DNA of 35,921 nucleotides from Chromatiales bacterium (GTDB lineage: Bacteria > Pseudomonadota > Gammaproteobacteria > Chromatiales > Chromatiaceae), in assembly GCA_028280505.1 (NCBI GenBank), contig JANQLO010000031.1, forward strand, positions 1-35,921. The letters run 5' to 3'. Each line of letters starts with the position of its first letter. Positions within the stretch are counted from its first letter, which is position 1. Under the pieces are notes generated by a model. That model did not search any database. It was not told the DNA's origin and was given only the letters and a program-made list of their open reading frames with translations. This document shows positions 9,331-18,308 of the stretch, one piece after another. The translations under genes were made by a program, and so were the position numbers.

Positions 9331-9766
9331 GTAAAATCTCCAGGCTGAGCTGTGGGCCGCTGTCGGCGTCGTCGATACATTGCAATACCAGCGGGCTACG
9401 CACGGTGAAGGCATTGCTGCATATCTGCTCGCAAGTCAGCCAATGGTTGGTGTGGATATCCGGGTCGAGCGTATAGCCTGCCAAAGGTTCGCCGACTTCT
9501 CCACAGAAGCAAAAGCGTATGTAAGTTTTGGCACTGTCCGGCAGATTCCATTGATAGACGCCTACCAGGCCGGTAGGCGAGAAAGTGCGACATGTCTCCT
9601 CGAGTACTTCACGGACGATGGCATCGCGCAAGGTTTCGCCATATTCGAGATGGCCGGCCGGTTGATTGATGACCGGTGTGCCGTCCGGCGATTCTTCGAC
9701 CATCAGATAGCGATCGCCGCGGCGGATGACGGCAGCGACGGTGACATGGGGCGCCCAGGACATCAA
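9317..9766 (-). CDS. nudJ: NUDIX hydrolase, NudJ-type phosphatase
   Basis: The 149-residue protein has the NudJ N-terminus ([19 protein letters not shown]) and C-terminal layout. NudJ hydrolyses nucleoside di- and triphosphates and hydroxymethylpyrimidine pyrophosphate. The Nudix box runs from Gly38 ([14 protein letters not shown], then REVLEETCR at 52-60). The metal-binding RExxEE core is intact, but the consensus glycine after EET is Cys59. Its position between rluE and mnmA-hflD matches ymfB (nudJ) in E. coli and supports the name. The start overlaps the rluE stop by ATGA and its end overlaps the following gene, so the three are probably one translationally coupled unit. Confidence 0.92.
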   Translation of the reverse strand: MMSWAPHVTVAAVIRRGDRYLMVEESPDGTPVINQPAGHLEYGETLRDAIVREVLEETCRTFSPTGLVGVYQWNLPDSAKTYIRFCFCGEVGEPLAGYTLDPDIHTNHWLTCEQICSNAFTVRSPLVLQCIDDADSGPQLSLEILRAIA

Positions 9767-10389
9767 CGCATTCTACCATTTCGCGATTGTTTGGCGGTGC
9801 GCCGCCTGGTGCCTTGTCTGCGTGGGTGGGGCTTTTTGGGCACGGTGTTCGGATGGTCGACAAGACGCCATTCGCCAGGCTGTAAATTGTCGAGATGCCA
9901 GTCGCCGATCGTCCATCGCACCAAGCGCAGGGTTGGAAACCCGATTGCGGCGGTCATACGTCTGACTTGTCGATTACGACCTTCCCGGATGCTCAGTTCA
10001 AGCCATTGGGTAGGAATATCAGCGCGGAATCTGATCGGCGGATCGCGAGGCCATAATGTCGGTGGATCGATCAGCCGGGCCTTTGCGGATAACGTCGGTC
10101 CGTCCTTGAGTACCAGGCCATTGCGAAGCTTTTCCAGGTCGTTTTCCCCGGGTATTTGTTCGACCTGCGCCCAATAGGTCTTCCATGTGTGCTTTTTGGG
10201 TGAGGTGAGCTGATGGGCCAAGCCGCCGTCATCGGTCAATAAAAGCAGTCCTTCGCTGTCGCGGTCGAGTCGCCCGGCGGGATATATGGCCTCTCTGTCG
10301 ATGTAGTCGGCCAGGGTAGGGCGGCCAGTACGGTCGGTGAATTGTGATAGCACGTTGTAGGGTTTGTTAAACAGTATTAATTGAGCCAT
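9763..10389 (-). CDS. rluE: 23S rRNA pseudouridine(2457) synthase RluE
   Basis: RluE converts U2457 of 23S rRNA to pseudouridine. The 208-residue protein belongs to the RsuA/RluB/E/F group but lacks an N-terminal S4 domain, as RluE does. The catalytic motif is [16 protein letters not shown] (37-52) with catalytic Asp42. Motif KTYWAQV and the C-terminal [11 protein letters not shown] are also present. The last 25 residues form a basic, Arg/Lys-rich tail that may help RNA binding. The order icd-rluE-nudJ-mnmA-hflD is the same as in E. coli. It is divergent from icd, with about 73 bases between the starts. Confidence 0.94.
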   Translation of the reverse strand: MAQLILFNKPYNVLSQFTDRTGRPTLADYIDREAIYPAGRLDRDSEGLLLLTDDGGLAHQLTSPKKHTWKTYWAQVEQIPGENDLEKLRNGLVLKDGPTLSAKARLIDPPTLWPRDPPIRFRADIPTQWLELSIREGRNRQVRRMTAAIGFPTLRLVRWTIGDWHLDNLQPGEWRLVDHPNTVPKKPHPRRQGTRRRTAKQSRNGRMR

Positions 10390-10409
10390 AAAATGAAGCC
10401 GGATACTTT
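10381..10409 (+). promoter_or_regulatory. Possible sigma70 promoter of icd
   Basis: TTGAGC (10381-10386) and TACTTT (10404-10409) are separated by 17 bases and lie about 55 bases before the icd start. The match is moderate and the -35 overlaps the first codons of rluE on the other strand. Confidence 0.3.
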
Positions 10410-10462
10410 ACGGATGCTAATATTCGAGTTTCTCAACACCTTAAGCGGATGGTTGCTACCCC

Positions 10463-11719
10463 ATGGCATTTGACAAGATCGAAATCCCGGCAAACGGCGA
10501 AAAAATAACGGTCAACGCGGATAACTCACTGAACGTCCCCGATAACCCGATTATCCCTTTCATCGAGGGAGATGGCATCGGCATGGACATCAGTCCGGTC
10601 ATGATCAAGGTCGTTGATGCCGCGATTTCCAAGGCCTATGGCGACAAACGTCAGATCTCCTGGATGGAAATTTACGCCGGCGAGAAGTCGACCCGGATCT
10701 ACGGCGAAGGGATGTGGTTACCTGACGAGACCCTGGCTGCGGTCAAAGATTATGTGGTTTCGATCAAAGGTCCGCTGACCACGCCGGTCGGTGGCGGTAT
10801 CCGCTCGCTTAATGTGACGCTGCGCCAGGAGTTGGATCTCTACGTCTGTTTACGCCCGGTGCGTTACTTCACCGGCACACCGAGTCCGCTAGTACATCCT
10901 GAATATACCGATATGGTGATTTTCCGCGAGAATTCCGAAGACATCTACGCCGGTGTCGAATGGCAGTCGGGAAGCGCTGAAGTGAAGAAGGTTATTGATT
11001 TTCTTATCAACGAGATGGGGGTTACGAAGATCCGTTTCCCCGAAACTTCGGGTATCGGTGTCAAGCCGGTGTCGAGTGAAGGCACAAAGCGATTGGTGCG
11101 TAAGGCAATTCAATACGCAATCGACAACGATCGCGATTCGGTGACCCTGGTGCATAAGGGCAACATCATGAAATTCACCGAAGGCGCGTTTAAAGAATGG
11201 GGCTACGAGCTCGCCAAAGAAGAGTTTGGCGCGGTCGAATTGGATGGTGGTCCTTGGTGTACCTTCAAGAACCCCAAGAGTGGTAAGGATATCGTGATCA
11301 AAGACGTCATTGCCGATGCGTTTTTGCAACAAATCCTGCTGCGTCCAAGGGAATACGATGTGATCGCAACATTGAATTTGAACGGTGATTACGTATCCGA
11401 TGCCTTGGCCGCACAGGTTGGGGGCATCGGGATTGCCCCGGGTGCCAATCTGTCCGATTCTGTAGCGATGTTCGAAGCGACTCATGGCACCGCTCCGAAG
11501 TATGCCGGCCAGGACAAGGTCAATCCGGGTTCACTCATCCTGTCCGCTGAGATGATGTTGCGTCACATGGGCTGGACGGAGGCTGCCGATCTGATTATCA
11601 CGTCAATGGAAAAATCGATTGGCGCGAAGACAGTGACCTATGATTTCGAGCGTCTGATGGATAATGCGACGCTGCTCAGTTGCTCTGAATTCGGCGATGC
11701 GATGATCAGTCACATGTAG
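10463..11719 (+). CDS. icd: Isocitrate dehydrogenase (NADP-dependent)
   Basis: Icd oxidatively decarboxylates isocitrate to 2-oxoglutarate in the citric acid cycle. The product has 418 residues (E. coli 416) and is near-identical in layout. [10 protein letters not shown] is at 31-40. The substrate loop [23 protein letters not shown] includes Ser115, the residue that AceK phosphorylates in E. coli. [14 protein letters not shown] follows at 154-167. [17 protein letters not shown] near residue 340 carries the Lys-Tyr pair linked to NADP rather than NAD preference. No strong Shine-Dalgarno precedes the ATG. It is a single-gene transcript ending at a terminator shared with cspD. The 2-oxoglutarate it makes is also a RoxA co-substrate, but no special link is implied. 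Confidence 0.98.
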   Translation: MAFDKIEIPANGEKITVNADNSLNVPDNPIIPFIEGDGIGMDISPVMIKVVDAAISKAYGDKRQISWMEIYAGEKSTRIYGEGMWLPDETLAAVKDYVVSIKGPLTTPVGGGIRSLNVTLRQELDLYVCLRPVRYFTGTPSPLVHPEYTDMVIFRENSEDIYAGVEWQSGSAEVKKVIDFLINEMGVTKIRFPETSGIGVKPVSSEGTKRLVRKAIQYAIDNDRDSVTLVHKGNIMKFTEGAFKEWGYELAKEEFGAVELDGGPWCTFKNPKSGKDIVIKDVIADAFLQQILLRPREYDVIATLNLNGDYVSDALAAQVGGIGIAPGANLSDSVAMFEATHGTAPKYAGQDKVNPGSLILSAEMMLRHMGWTEAADLIITSMEKSIGAKTVTYDFERLMDNATLLSCSEFGDAMISHM

Positions 11720-11757
11720 GCCTCGCCGTTTGGGCGGCGACGATGTATGCCGCACAA

Positions 11758-11797
11758 GAAAAAAGCCTGCCGACGACGCGACAGGCTTTTATTTTTT
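11758..11797. terminator. Bidirectional terminator between icd and cspD
   Basis: AAAAGCCTG (11761-11769) pairs with CAGGCTTTT (11782-11790). T tracts follow on the plus strand, and A tracts before the stem give T tracts on the minus strand. It serves the convergent icd and cspD transcripts. Confidence 0.9.
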
Positions 11798-11816
11798 GCT
11801 TTTTTCGGCGCTGACT

Positions 11817-12032
11817 TTACATCGCCGGGGCGGCGGTATGAAGGTTTTGCGCATGTAAACCTTTAGGACCTTGTTCTACTTCGAACTCGACCCGCTGACC
11901 TTCCTTCAGTGTTCTGTACCCTTCCATATCGATGGCGGAAAAATGAACGAAAACGTCCTGGTCGCCATCATCCGGGGTCACAAAGCCGTACCCCTTGGCA
12001 TTGTTGAACCACTTAACGATACCCGTGGCCAT
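11817..12032 (-). CDS. cspD: Cold-shock domain protein, CspD-like
   Basis: The 71-residue single cold-shock domain carries RNP1 KGYGFVTP (13-20) and RNP2 VFVHF (27-31), so it binds single-stranded nucleic acid. I chose the ATG at 12032, which has a GGAGGAG seven bases upstream, over an ATG two codons earlier. It lies upstream of and divergent from clpS-clpA exactly as cspD does in E. coli, where CspD inhibits replication in stationary phase. At this length the sequence alone does not separate CspD from CspA/CspE-type RNA chaperones, so the name rests partly on position. A strong promoter and a structured leader of about 100 bases precede it. Confidence 0.9.
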   Translation of the reverse strand: MATGIVKWFNNAKGYGFVTPDDGDQDVFVHFSAIDMEGYRTLKEGQRVEFEVEQGPKGLHAQNLHTAAPAM

Positions 12033-12140
12033 AAGCACTCCTCCAAAAATGTCTGTCCAACTTTGGTGCTTATTTCCTTATCCCAGCGCCGCTTACGCGA
12101 AGGTTATTACTGGGGTGATGAATATTGTGCACCAACTTGG
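12033..12140 (-). promoter_or_regulatory. Structured 5' leader of cspD (possible cold-sensing leader)
   Basis: An outer inverted repeat pairs 12057-12069 with 12129-12140 (CCAA and GGTGC arms, one mismatch, one bulge). Inside it CCCAG (12082-12086) pairs with CTGGG (12110-12114), with a small GCG/CGC hairpin within. The predicted transcription start falls at about 12133, so the mRNA would begin with the outer arm. CspA-family leaders in E. coli are long and act as RNA thermosensors. A similar role here is inference. Confidence 0.45.
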
Positions 12141-12168
12141 AGTATATATAGGGGAAAGGAATGGTCAA
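12141..12168 (-). promoter_or_regulatory. Sigma70-type promoter of cspD
   Basis: On the minus strand TTGACC (12163-12168) and TATACT (12141-12146) are 16 bases apart. This is a near-consensus promoter about 110 bases upstream of the cspD start codon. Confidence 0.65.
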
Positions 12169-12496
12169 TTAGAGGTCAGGCTTATTTACTATTATAGGTG
12201 ATAAAAATATACTTAATAAGCTTAATATTCAGTTAGTTATAGATGATAGTGAAAGTATATTCTCTGGCGACGCGCTTAATGTCGCGCTTCCTGTTCGTGC
12301 GCAATATGCAGGGTTGTCGATGGTGATGTTTTCGATTTAGGCGGTTTCCCGGCACTTGAAACCCATTTCGGTACCCCCAATTATCCCTTCCTGCCAGTGG
12401 CATAACCTTGGTGTACCTGCGGAAGGTTTGCCTCCACAGCACTGCTAGAATCCAGACACTGGGGTTGAACTAGTATTTGAGTCAGTACCTGAATAG
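12169..12496. other. AT-rich intergenic region upstream of clpS
   Basis: These 328 bases hold no convincing gene. The first 90 bases are markedly AT-rich compared with the rest of the window and could form an upstream activating or bendable region for the divergent cspD and clpS promoters. A small inverted repeat, GCGAC and GTCGC, flanks the text CGCGCTTAAT near 12268-12288. I could not assign a confident clpS promoter. Confidence 0.4.
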
Positions 12497-12814
12497 ATGA
12501 GTGACGAAAGAGAACAGCGCGACGGTGATCTCGCCGTCGAGCGGGCTAAACCGAAACTCAAGCGTCCACCCTTGTACAAGGTGTTGTTGTTGAATGACGA
12601 CTACACTCCCATGGAATTTGTCGTCCATGTGCTGGAGCAGTTTTTCGGTATGGACCGCGAACGGGCGACCCAAGTCATGCTGCATGTTCATACACGCGGC
12701 ATGGGTGTTTGCGGGGTCTACTCGAAGGATATCGCGGAGACCAAAGTAGCCCAGGTAAATGATCATTCACGTGCCAATCAGCATCCGTTGCTGTGCACTC
12801 TGGAAGAGGCATGA
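12497..12814 (+). CDS. clpS: ATP-dependent Clp protease adaptor ClpS
   Basis: ClpS binds proteins with N-terminal Leu, Phe, Tyr or Trp and hands them to ClpAP. The 105-residue protein has a flexible charged N-terminal arm (1-25), needed in E. coli to engage ClpA, and then the folded core. The N-degron pocket motif is [14 protein letters not shown], with the paired Asp and the Met gatekeeper. The conserved histidine lies in [22 protein letters not shown]. It is 73 bases upstream of clpA on the same strand, the usual arrangement. The N-degron-generating enzymes Bpt and Aat are encoded close by. Confidence 0.97.
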   Translation: MSDEREQRDGDLAVERAKPKLKRPPLYKVLLLNDDYTPMEFVVHVLEQFFGMDRERATQVMLHVHTRGMGVCGVYSKDIAETKVAQVNDHSRANQHPLLCTLEEA

Positions 12815-12887
12815 TTGAGGGAGGGAACCCTGCGAAACGTCCGGTGATCTGACGCAATAGCGAAACGTAGTAAACGGAAAGCAGACC

Positions 12888-15149
12888 ATGTTGAGTAAAG
12901 AGCTGGAATTCACCCTGAATCAGGCGTTCAAGAGCGCCCGGGAAAAGCAGCATGAGTTCATGACGATTGAACATTTGCTGCTGGCGTTGTTGGACAATCC
13001 GGCCGCTGCCCAGGTCCTGCGTGCATGCGGAGCGGATATTGAAGCCTTGCGCCGAGACATCGATGGTTTTCTTGAGGAAACCACACCGCTGATCATGGAC
13101 GACGAGGGTCGCGAAACCCAGCCGACCTTGGGTTTCCAGCGTGTTTTGCAACGTGCGGTTTTCCACGTCCAGTCATCGGAAAAGAAGGAGGTGACAGGCG
13201 CCAACGTGCTGGTCGCGATCTTCAGCGAGCAAGAGTCCCAGGCGGTGTTTTTTCTCGACCGCCAGAGCATTACGCGACTGGATGTCGTCAATTACATTTC
13301 TCACGGGATTTCCAAGGTGTCGAGTGACGATGCCAGTTCGCACGATGCCGAGTCGACCGAAGCGGAGACCGAAAGCAGTGAAGAGCGCCAGGAAAGCGCA
13401 CTCGATACTTATGCCAGCAACCTCAACGATATGGCGCGTAACGGCAAAATCGATCCGTTGATCGGCCGCCAGTCCGAGGTTGAGCGCACCGTCCAGATCC
13501 TTTGCCGTCGACGCAAAAACAATCCTTTGTTTGTTGGAGAGGCCGGTGTTGGCAAGACGGCAATCGCCGAAGGTCTGGCGAAGAAAATCGTTGATGACGA
13601 TGTGCCCGACGTCCTCAAGCAGAGCACCATTTATGCGCTCGATATGGGGGGGCTGGTGGCCGGTACCAAGTATCGAGGCGATTTCGAAAAGCGCCTCAAG
13701 GCGGTATTGGCCGATCTCAAGCGACAGCCGGAAGCCGTCTTGTTCATTGATGAGATCCATACCGTGATCGGTGCGGGTGCGGCGTCGGGTGGCGTGATGG
13801 ATGCGTCGAACCTGATCAAGCCGGTGCTCGCCTCGGGTGACCTGCGTTGTATCGGTTCGACAACCTACCAGGAGTATCGCGGCATTTTCGAAAAGGATCG
13901 CGCACTTGCCCGGCGTTTCCAGAAGATCGATATCGACGAGCCGACCGTCGATGAGACTTTCCAGATACTCAAGGGCCTGAAAACCCGGTTCGAAGAGCAT
14001 CACGAGGTGCGCTATTCGACCAAGGCGTTGCGCGCCGCGGCTGAATTGGCCGACAAATACATCAACGATCGTCATATGCCGGACAAGGCGATCGACGTCA
14101 TCGACGAGGCGGGTGCCGCAAACCAGCTACTGGCGGTATCCAAACGCAAGAAGGGCGTTTCGGTCACCGATATCGAAAATATCGTCGCCAAGATCGCACG
14201 TATCCCGCCGCGCAAGGTTTCGACCAGCGATACCGAGTCGCTACGCAACCTGAAGCGTGACCTGGAAATGGTCGTATTCGGTCAGGATGAAGCGATCGAT
14301 GCCTTGAGTTCGTCGATCCGTATGAATCGTTCCGGGCTCGGAACCGAACAAAAGCCCGTCGGCAGCTTCCTGTTTGCCGGCCCGACAGGTGTCGGCAAAA
14401 CCGAGGTGACGCGACAATTGGCCCGGATATTGGGGTTGGAGCTTATCCGCTTCGACATGTCCGAATACATGGAGCGCCATACGGTCTCACGCCTGATCGG
14501 CGCGCCGCCGGGATATGTCGGATTTGATCAAGGTGGTTTATTGACCGAAGAGATCAACAAGCACCCGCATTCGGTGCTGTTGCTCGACGAGATCGAAAAG
14601 GCACATCCCGATGTATTCAACTTGTTGTTGCAAGTGATGGATCATGGCACCTTGACCGACAACAATGGGCGCAAGGCCGATTTTCGAAACGTGATTATCG
14701 TGATGACGACCAATGCCGGCGCCAGCGAGGCGAGCAGGGCATCGATCGGCTTCACCCCTCAGGACCACAGTAGCGACGCCATGGCGGCCATTCGCAAGCT
14801 GTTCACGCCGGAATTCCGCAATCGCTTGGATGCGATCATTCAGTTCAACGGTCTGGACAAAAAGACCATTCTCAATGTGGTCGACAAATTCCTGTTCGAA
14901 CTCGAAGGTCAGCTGGAAGAAAAGAACGTCAGTCTTGTGGTGGATCCAGAGGTGAAAGAGTGGCTCGCCGGCCATGGCTATGATCCTCAGATGGGTGCTC
15001 GGCCGATGGCGCGAGTGATTCAGGAGAAGATCAAGAAAGCGCTGGCCGAGGAACTACTGTTCGGGCGTCTCGCTCAGGGCGGTACGGTAAAGGTCGGCGT
15101 GGTAGACGACGAGTTGTCGTTTACATTCGAAAGCGTTTCGGTGCATTGA
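12888..15149 (+). CDS. clpA: ATP-dependent Clp protease ATP-binding subunit ClpA
   Basis: ClpA is the hexameric AAA+ unfoldase that feeds substrates into the ClpP protease. The product has 753 residues (E. coli 758). The N-terminal Clp repeat domain (1-140), which docks ClpS, is followed by an acidic linker (about 145-172). AAA-1 has Walker A GEAGVGKT (217-224) and Walker [13 protein letters not shown]-2 has Walker A GPTGVGKT and Walker [11 protein letters not shown]. The ClpP-docking loop is present as SIGFTPQD, the IGL/IGF tripeptide that marks ClpP partners rather than ClpB-like disaggregases. It is co-directional with clpS. The ClpP gene is not in this window. Confidence 0.98.
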   Translation: MLSKELEFTLNQAFKSAREKQHEFMTIEHLLLALLDNPAAAQVLRACGADIEALRRDIDGFLEETTPLIMDDEGRETQPTLGFQRVLQRAVFHVQSSEKKEVTGANVLVAIFSEQESQAVFFLDRQSITRLDVVNYISHGISKVSSDDASSHDAESTEAETESSEERQESALDTYASNLNDMARNGKIDPLIGRQSEVERTVQILCRRRKNNPLFVGEAGVGKTAIAEGLAKKIVDDDVPDVLKQSTIYALDMGGLVAGTKYRGDFEKRLKAVLADLKRQPEAVLFIDEIHTVIGAGAASGGVMDASNLIKPVLASGDLRCIGSTTYQEYRGIFEKDRALARRFQKIDIDEPTVDETFQILKGLKTRFEEHHEVRYSTKALRAAAELADKYINDRHMPDKAIDVIDEAGAANQLLAVSKRKKGVSVTDIENIVAKIARIPPRKVSTSDTESLRNLKRDLEMVVFGQDEAIDALSSSIRMNRSGLGTEQKPVGSFLFAGPTGVGKTEVTRQLARILGLELIRFDMSEYMERHTVSRLIGAPPGYVGFDQGGLLTEEINKHPHSVLLLDEIEKAHPDVFNLLLQVMDHGTLTDNNGRKADFRNVIIVMTTNAGASEASRASIGFTPQDHSSDAMAAIRKLFTPEFRNRLDAIIQFNGLDKKTILNVVDKFLFELEGQLEEKNVSLVVDPEVKEWLAGHGYDPQMGARPMARVIQEKIKKALAEELLFGRLAQGGTVKVGVVDDELSFTFESVSVH

Positions 15150-15158
15150 GCGGCGGCC

Positions 15159-15181
15159 GTCGGGTTTTCCATTCCCGACGC
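15159..15181. terminator. Hairpin between convergent clpA and infA
   Basis: CGTCGGG (15159-15165) pairs perfectly with CCCGACG (15175-15181) around a 9-base loop. It lies 10 bases after the clpA stop and 16 before the infA stop. No T run follows on either strand, so termination activity is uncertain. Confidence 0.4.
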
Positions 15182-15196
15182 GAAAAGGATTGGCGA

Positions 15197-15415
15197 TCAG
15201 CGTTCCCGATAGACAATACGTCCTTTGCTCAGGTCGTAGGGCGTGAGTTCCACTTTCACTTTATCGCCGGTGAGAATGCGGATGTAGTGTTTACGCATTT
15301 TGCCGGAAATGTGAGCCGTGACTATATGTCCATTCTCGAGTTCGACCCGAAACATGGTGTTGGGCAGCGTGTCCACCACCGTGCCTTCCATCTCGATTAC
15401 GTCTTCTTTCGCCAT
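15197..15415 (-). CDS. infA: Translation initiation factor IF-1
   Basis: IF-1 binds the A site of the 30S subunit during initiation. The 72-residue protein has the exact family length and sequence pattern: [19 protein letters not shown] at the N-terminus, the OB-fold core with [20 protein letters not shown], and the final [12 protein letters not shown]. It is transcribed opposite to clpA. The location between clpA and aat matches E. coli, where a tRNA gene (serW) also lies in the gap. No tRNA is present here. Confidence 0.98.
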   Translation of the reverse strand: MAKEDVIEMEGTVVDTLPNTMFRVELENGHIVTAHISGKMRKHYIRILTGDKVKVELTPYDLSKGRIVYRER

Positions 15416-15469
15416 TTAAACCTGTCCAGTCCTTCCGCACCCAAGGGCGCGATATTCGCGAGGCGCCGT

Positions 15470-15478
15470 ATTATAGCA
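15470..15478 (-). promoter_or_regulatory. Extended -10 promoter of infA
   Basis: On the minus strand TGC is followed by a perfect TATAAT (15470-15475), 55 bases before the infA start. No good -35 is visible. The leader contains the palindrome CGCGATATTCGCG. The promoter lets infA be made independently of the upstream bpt and aat genes. Confidence 0.55.
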
Positions 15479-15509
15479 AATGGCCGGGGTAATATGCGGA
15501 ATCTCTGGT

Positions 15510-16238
15510 TCAGTCGGGATCGACGCCGGGGGCGAGCCGTTTCCAGCCGCCGGCACGCCATAGCTCGATGGGACGAAAATTGATTTTATAGGCCATTTTT
15601 CGGCTGTCTCGAATCCAATAACCCAGATACAGGTGGTCCAGCCCGAGTGTGCGTGCGAGCTCTATCTGGCGCAGGATCGCCAGGGTGCCGAGCGAGCGTG
15701 CGGAGAGGTCCGGATCGAAGAAAGTGTAGACTGCGGACAGGCCGTCCTCCGTAACATCGGTCACCGCGACGCCGACCAGATTTTGCTCGAGCCAAAACTC
15801 GAGGAAGAGGGTGTCGCACCAAGGGGCGCTCAGAAACGACAGATATTCCTCGGGCGAGGCGTCGGCCATGTCGCCGTCGTCGTGACGGGCTCGGGTGTAG
15901 CGCTGATACAATCGGAAATGCCCGGGATCGAACGCTGGCGGGTGCTCGCGTATCGCGATGTCGGCATTGCGTTGCGCAATACGTCGTTGATTGCGGCGCG
16001 GGGTAAACGCTGTGACCGGGACGCGAACCGAGACGCATTGGCTACAGAATTCGCAGCGTGGGCTATAGACGATTCGCCCACTGCGCCGAAAACCGAACCG
16101 CAGCATTTCGCCGTAACTCGCCATGTCCATGCCGGCCTCGGGGTCGACGAACAGCGTATTGCTTTGGCGCTCAGGCAGATAGCTGCACTTGTGTGGTGCA
16201 GACAGATACAGCGCGAGTTGTCGCCCGCTGCTTTTCAT
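15510..16238 (-). CDS. bpt: Aspartate/glutamate leucyltransferase Bpt
   Basis: Bpt (formerly Ate) attaches leucine from Leu-tRNA to proteins with N-terminal Asp or Glu, turning them into ClpS/ClpAP substrates. The 242-residue protein has the family landmarks: CSYLPERQSNTLFVDP near the N-terminus, YGEMLRFGFRRSGRIVYSP, a conserved CEFCSQC segment followed by VRVPV, and a C-terminal GNAT-like part with YWIRDSRKMAYKINFRPIELW. The start overlaps the aat stop as ATGA, so it is translationally coupled to aat. E. coli lacks this enzyme, so its presence widens the N-degron range here to acidic residues. Confidence 0.95.
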   Translation of the reverse strand: MKSSGRQLALYLSAPHKCSYLPERQSNTLFVDPEAGMDMASYGEMLRFGFRRSGRIVYSPRCEFCSQCVSVRVPVTAFTPRRNQRRIAQRNADIAIREHPPAFDPGHFRLYQRYTRARHDDGDMADASPEEYLSFLSAPWCDTLFLEFWLEQNLVGVAVTDVTEDGLSAVYTFFDPDLSARSLGTLAILRQIELARTLGLDHLYLGYWIRDSRKMAYKINFRPIELWRAGGWKRLAPGVDPD

Positions 16239-16957
16239 TTCCAGGATATTAGTTCAGCCGCCGGTTGGGGGGCCTGCCTCAGTAAGGCCCTCGCCGGTGT
16301 GTCGATAGCGCGTTCGAGCCGCTCATGGAATTGCCGGCGGCTGATCTCGCGTGCGCCCATACTCGCAAGGTGGTCGGTATAGATCTGGCAATCGATCATT
16401 TGATACGGCAGTTCCAATGCGATTTGGGCAAGCAATGCCATGGCAATCTTGGAGGCATCGCGGCGATGGCTGAACATCGATTCGCCGAAAAATGCTTGAT
16501 CAATAGCGACCCCGTACAGGCCGCCAACCAGCTCATAGGCGTGCCAGACCTCGAACGAATGGGCGTATCCCGCCTGATGCAGTGCGACATAAGCATTGAT
16601 CATTTCCGGAACCAGCCAGGTGCCTTCATGGCCGTCACGCGGCGCCGCACAGGCGCGGATCACCGCCTCGAAGGCGACGTTGACGCTGATCTGGAATGCG
16701 CCATTGCGGATGGACTTACGCAGACTGCGGGAGATATGCAGTTCGCTTGGGTTCAGCACCATACGCGGCGCCGGGCTCCACCAGAGTATCGGCTGGCCAA
16801 CACTGAACCAAGGAAAAATACCGTTGCGATAGGCATGCAGAAGGCGCGCTTGTGACAGGTCGCCACCGATCGCCAGCAGGCCGTTGGGATCGGATTCGGC
16901 CAGTTCGGTATCCGGAAAGCCGGCGTCCGGCGATGTACCATCCAAATCGAAGATCAC
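16235..16957 (-). CDS. aat: Leucyl/phenylalanyl-tRNA-protein transferase
   Basis: Aat transfers Leu or Phe from tRNA to proteins with N-terminal Arg or Lys, making primary N-degrons read by ClpS. The 240-residue product has DPNGLLAIGGDLS near the N-terminus, RNGIFPWFSVGQPILWWSPAPRMVL, the catalytic-region GTWLVPEMINAY, and GGLYGVAIDQAFFGESMFSH. The start is a GTG with a weak ribosome site, and no in-frame ATG fits. It lies upstream of bpt with an ATGA overlap. Together with clpS and clpA this puts both branches of the bacterial N-degron pathway within 4.5 kb. Confidence 0.96.
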   Translation of the reverse strand: MIFDLDGTSPDAGFPDTELAESDPNGLLAIGGDLSQARLLHAYRNGIFPWFSVGQPILWWSPAPRMVLNPSELHISRSLRKSIRNGAFQISVNVAFEAVIRACAAPRDGHEGTWLVPEMINAYVALHQAGYAHSFEVWHAYELVGGLYGVAIDQAFFGESMFSHRRDASKIAMALLAQIALELPYQMIDCQIYTDHLASMGAREISRRQFHERLERAIDTPARALLRQAPQPAAELISWK

Positions 16958-17044
16958 GGCTCGTTCATAAATCCGATGTTGGCGATTTGAATCCTACTGG
17001 CGTGCAGGCATCATATCTCCATCCGCTGTCGAAGCACGCGTCTA

Positions 17045-18223
17045 TTATGCGGGGGGGTGAGTTTCCCGGTAAGGGCTGCGCGCGCGCATTTCCCGCATGT
17101 AATCCTGCATGCCGTGACGCTCGTAGTCGAGGTGTTTGGCAACGGCCTGCGAAAAACGTTCGTCGGCCAACCAGTGCGCGGACAAAGTGGCGGTAGGCAA
17201 AAAACCACGCGTGATCTTGTGTTCACCTTGTGCGCCGGGCTCGAAGCGGGCCAGACCATGTTCGATGGCGTACGCCAGGCCCTGATAATAGCAGGCCTCG
17301 AAATGCAGTTTGTCGAAATGCGCGCTACACCCCCAATGCCGTCCGTATAGCGTGTCGTGGCCGACCAGGCAGAAGGCGGCGGCGACAGGTCGCTTCTCAT
17401 GTTCCGCCAGAATCAGCAATACCGCCTCGGGCATGGATTCGGCAATCGAACGAAAAAAACCGAGCGACAGTGTCGGAATGCCGCCGCGTCGATGAAAAGT
17501 CGATTCGTAGAGCTGGTGGAAAACGACCCAATCCCGCTCGGCTGCGGTCCCGCCGTCGAGTAGACGGAACCGGACACCCGCATCGGCAACCCGGCGTCGT
17601 TCCTTGCGAATGTTCTTGCGCTTGCTTGACGTCAGGGTCGCGAGAAAGGCATCGAAATCGGGATAGCCGGCATTTTCCCAATGGAACTGACAACCGACCC
17701 GCCGCATCAACCCGGCCGTTTCGAGCGCTTTCGTTTCGTCCGGCAATGTAAACAGCCAATGTAACGACGATACGTCGAGTTGCTTGGCCAATGCCATGGC
17801 GGCTGCGATCAAGAAGTCGCGGGTTTCGGGGGGTGCTTGAGGTGCCAGTAACAACTTGGGGCCTGTTGCCGGGGTATAGGGCGAAGCGCTGACCAACTTT
17901 GGGTAGTAGTTCAGTCCGTGACGTTCGTAGGCGTCGGCCCATGCCCAGTCGAATACGAACTCGCCGTAAGAGTTGAACTTCAGATACAGGGGTACTGCGC
18001 CGACCAGACGGCCCCGTTCGTCCCATGCGGTAAGGTGGCGCGGTAACCACCCAAAGCGTTCACCCAGACAGTCTTCGACCTCGAGAGCCGATAGGAACTC
18101 GTGACGTAAAAACGGGAAGGGTGTTACCCCTAGGGCATTCCAGTCATTCGCGTCAATGCCGCTAATAGCATCGAACACACGAATACGCAGGGTGTGCCCA
18201 GCGATGGCGGTGGAGGCGATCAT
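17045..18223 (-). CDS. FemAB/GNAT-like acyltransferase (DUF482 family)
   Basis: The 392-residue protein matches the PF04339-type family of large GNAT-related proteins often annotated as peptidoglycan biosynthesis or BioF2-like. Typical segments are FPFLRHEFLSALE, the LYLKFNSYGEFVFDWAWADAY region, SSKRKNIRKERRRV in the middle, and GCSAHFDKLHFEACYYQGLAYAIEHGL, ending with GEHKITRGFLP. FemAB relatives move aminoacyl groups from tRNA to peptidoglycan, but no substrate has been established for this family as far as I know. I chose the ATG at 18223 because a longer frame would overlap the divergent PilZ gene. It lies upstream of aat on the same strand (87-base gap), so co-expression with the other tRNA-dependent transferases is possible. 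Confidence 0.85.
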   Translation of the reverse strand: MIASTAIAGHTLRIRVFDAISGIDANDWNALGVTPFPFLRHEFLSALEVEDCLGERFGWLPRHLTAWDERGRLVGAVPLYLKFNSYGEFVFDWAWADAYERHGLNYYPKLVSASPYTPATGPKLLLAPQAPPETRDFLIAAAMALAKQLDVSSLHWLFTLPDETKALETAGLMRRVGCQFHWENAGYPDFDAFLATLTSSKRKNIRKERRRVADAGVRFRLLDGGTAAERDWVVFHQLYESTFHRRGGIPTLSLGFFRSIAESMPEAVLLILAEHEKRPVAAAFCLVGHDTLYGRHWGCSAHFDKLHFEACYYQGLAYAIEHGLARFEPGAQGEHKITRGFLPTATLSAHWLADERFSQAVAKHLDYERHGMQDYMREMRARSPYRETHPPA

Positions 18224-18308
18224 GCCGAAAACGTTATGATCGGTGACGGTCGTGGTCAACAACACAAAGCCTCGGGGTAATCGGCGATTGGCATGAACGG
18301 GTGGGGCG

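Noticed and set aside
9380-10177. 265-codon open frame on the plus strand
   Set aside because: It lies antisense to nudJ and rluE, lacks a ribosome site and has no recognisable protein composition.
13173-14075. 300-codon open frame on the minus strand
   Set aside because: It is antisense to clpA, whose family match and Walker motifs are clear.
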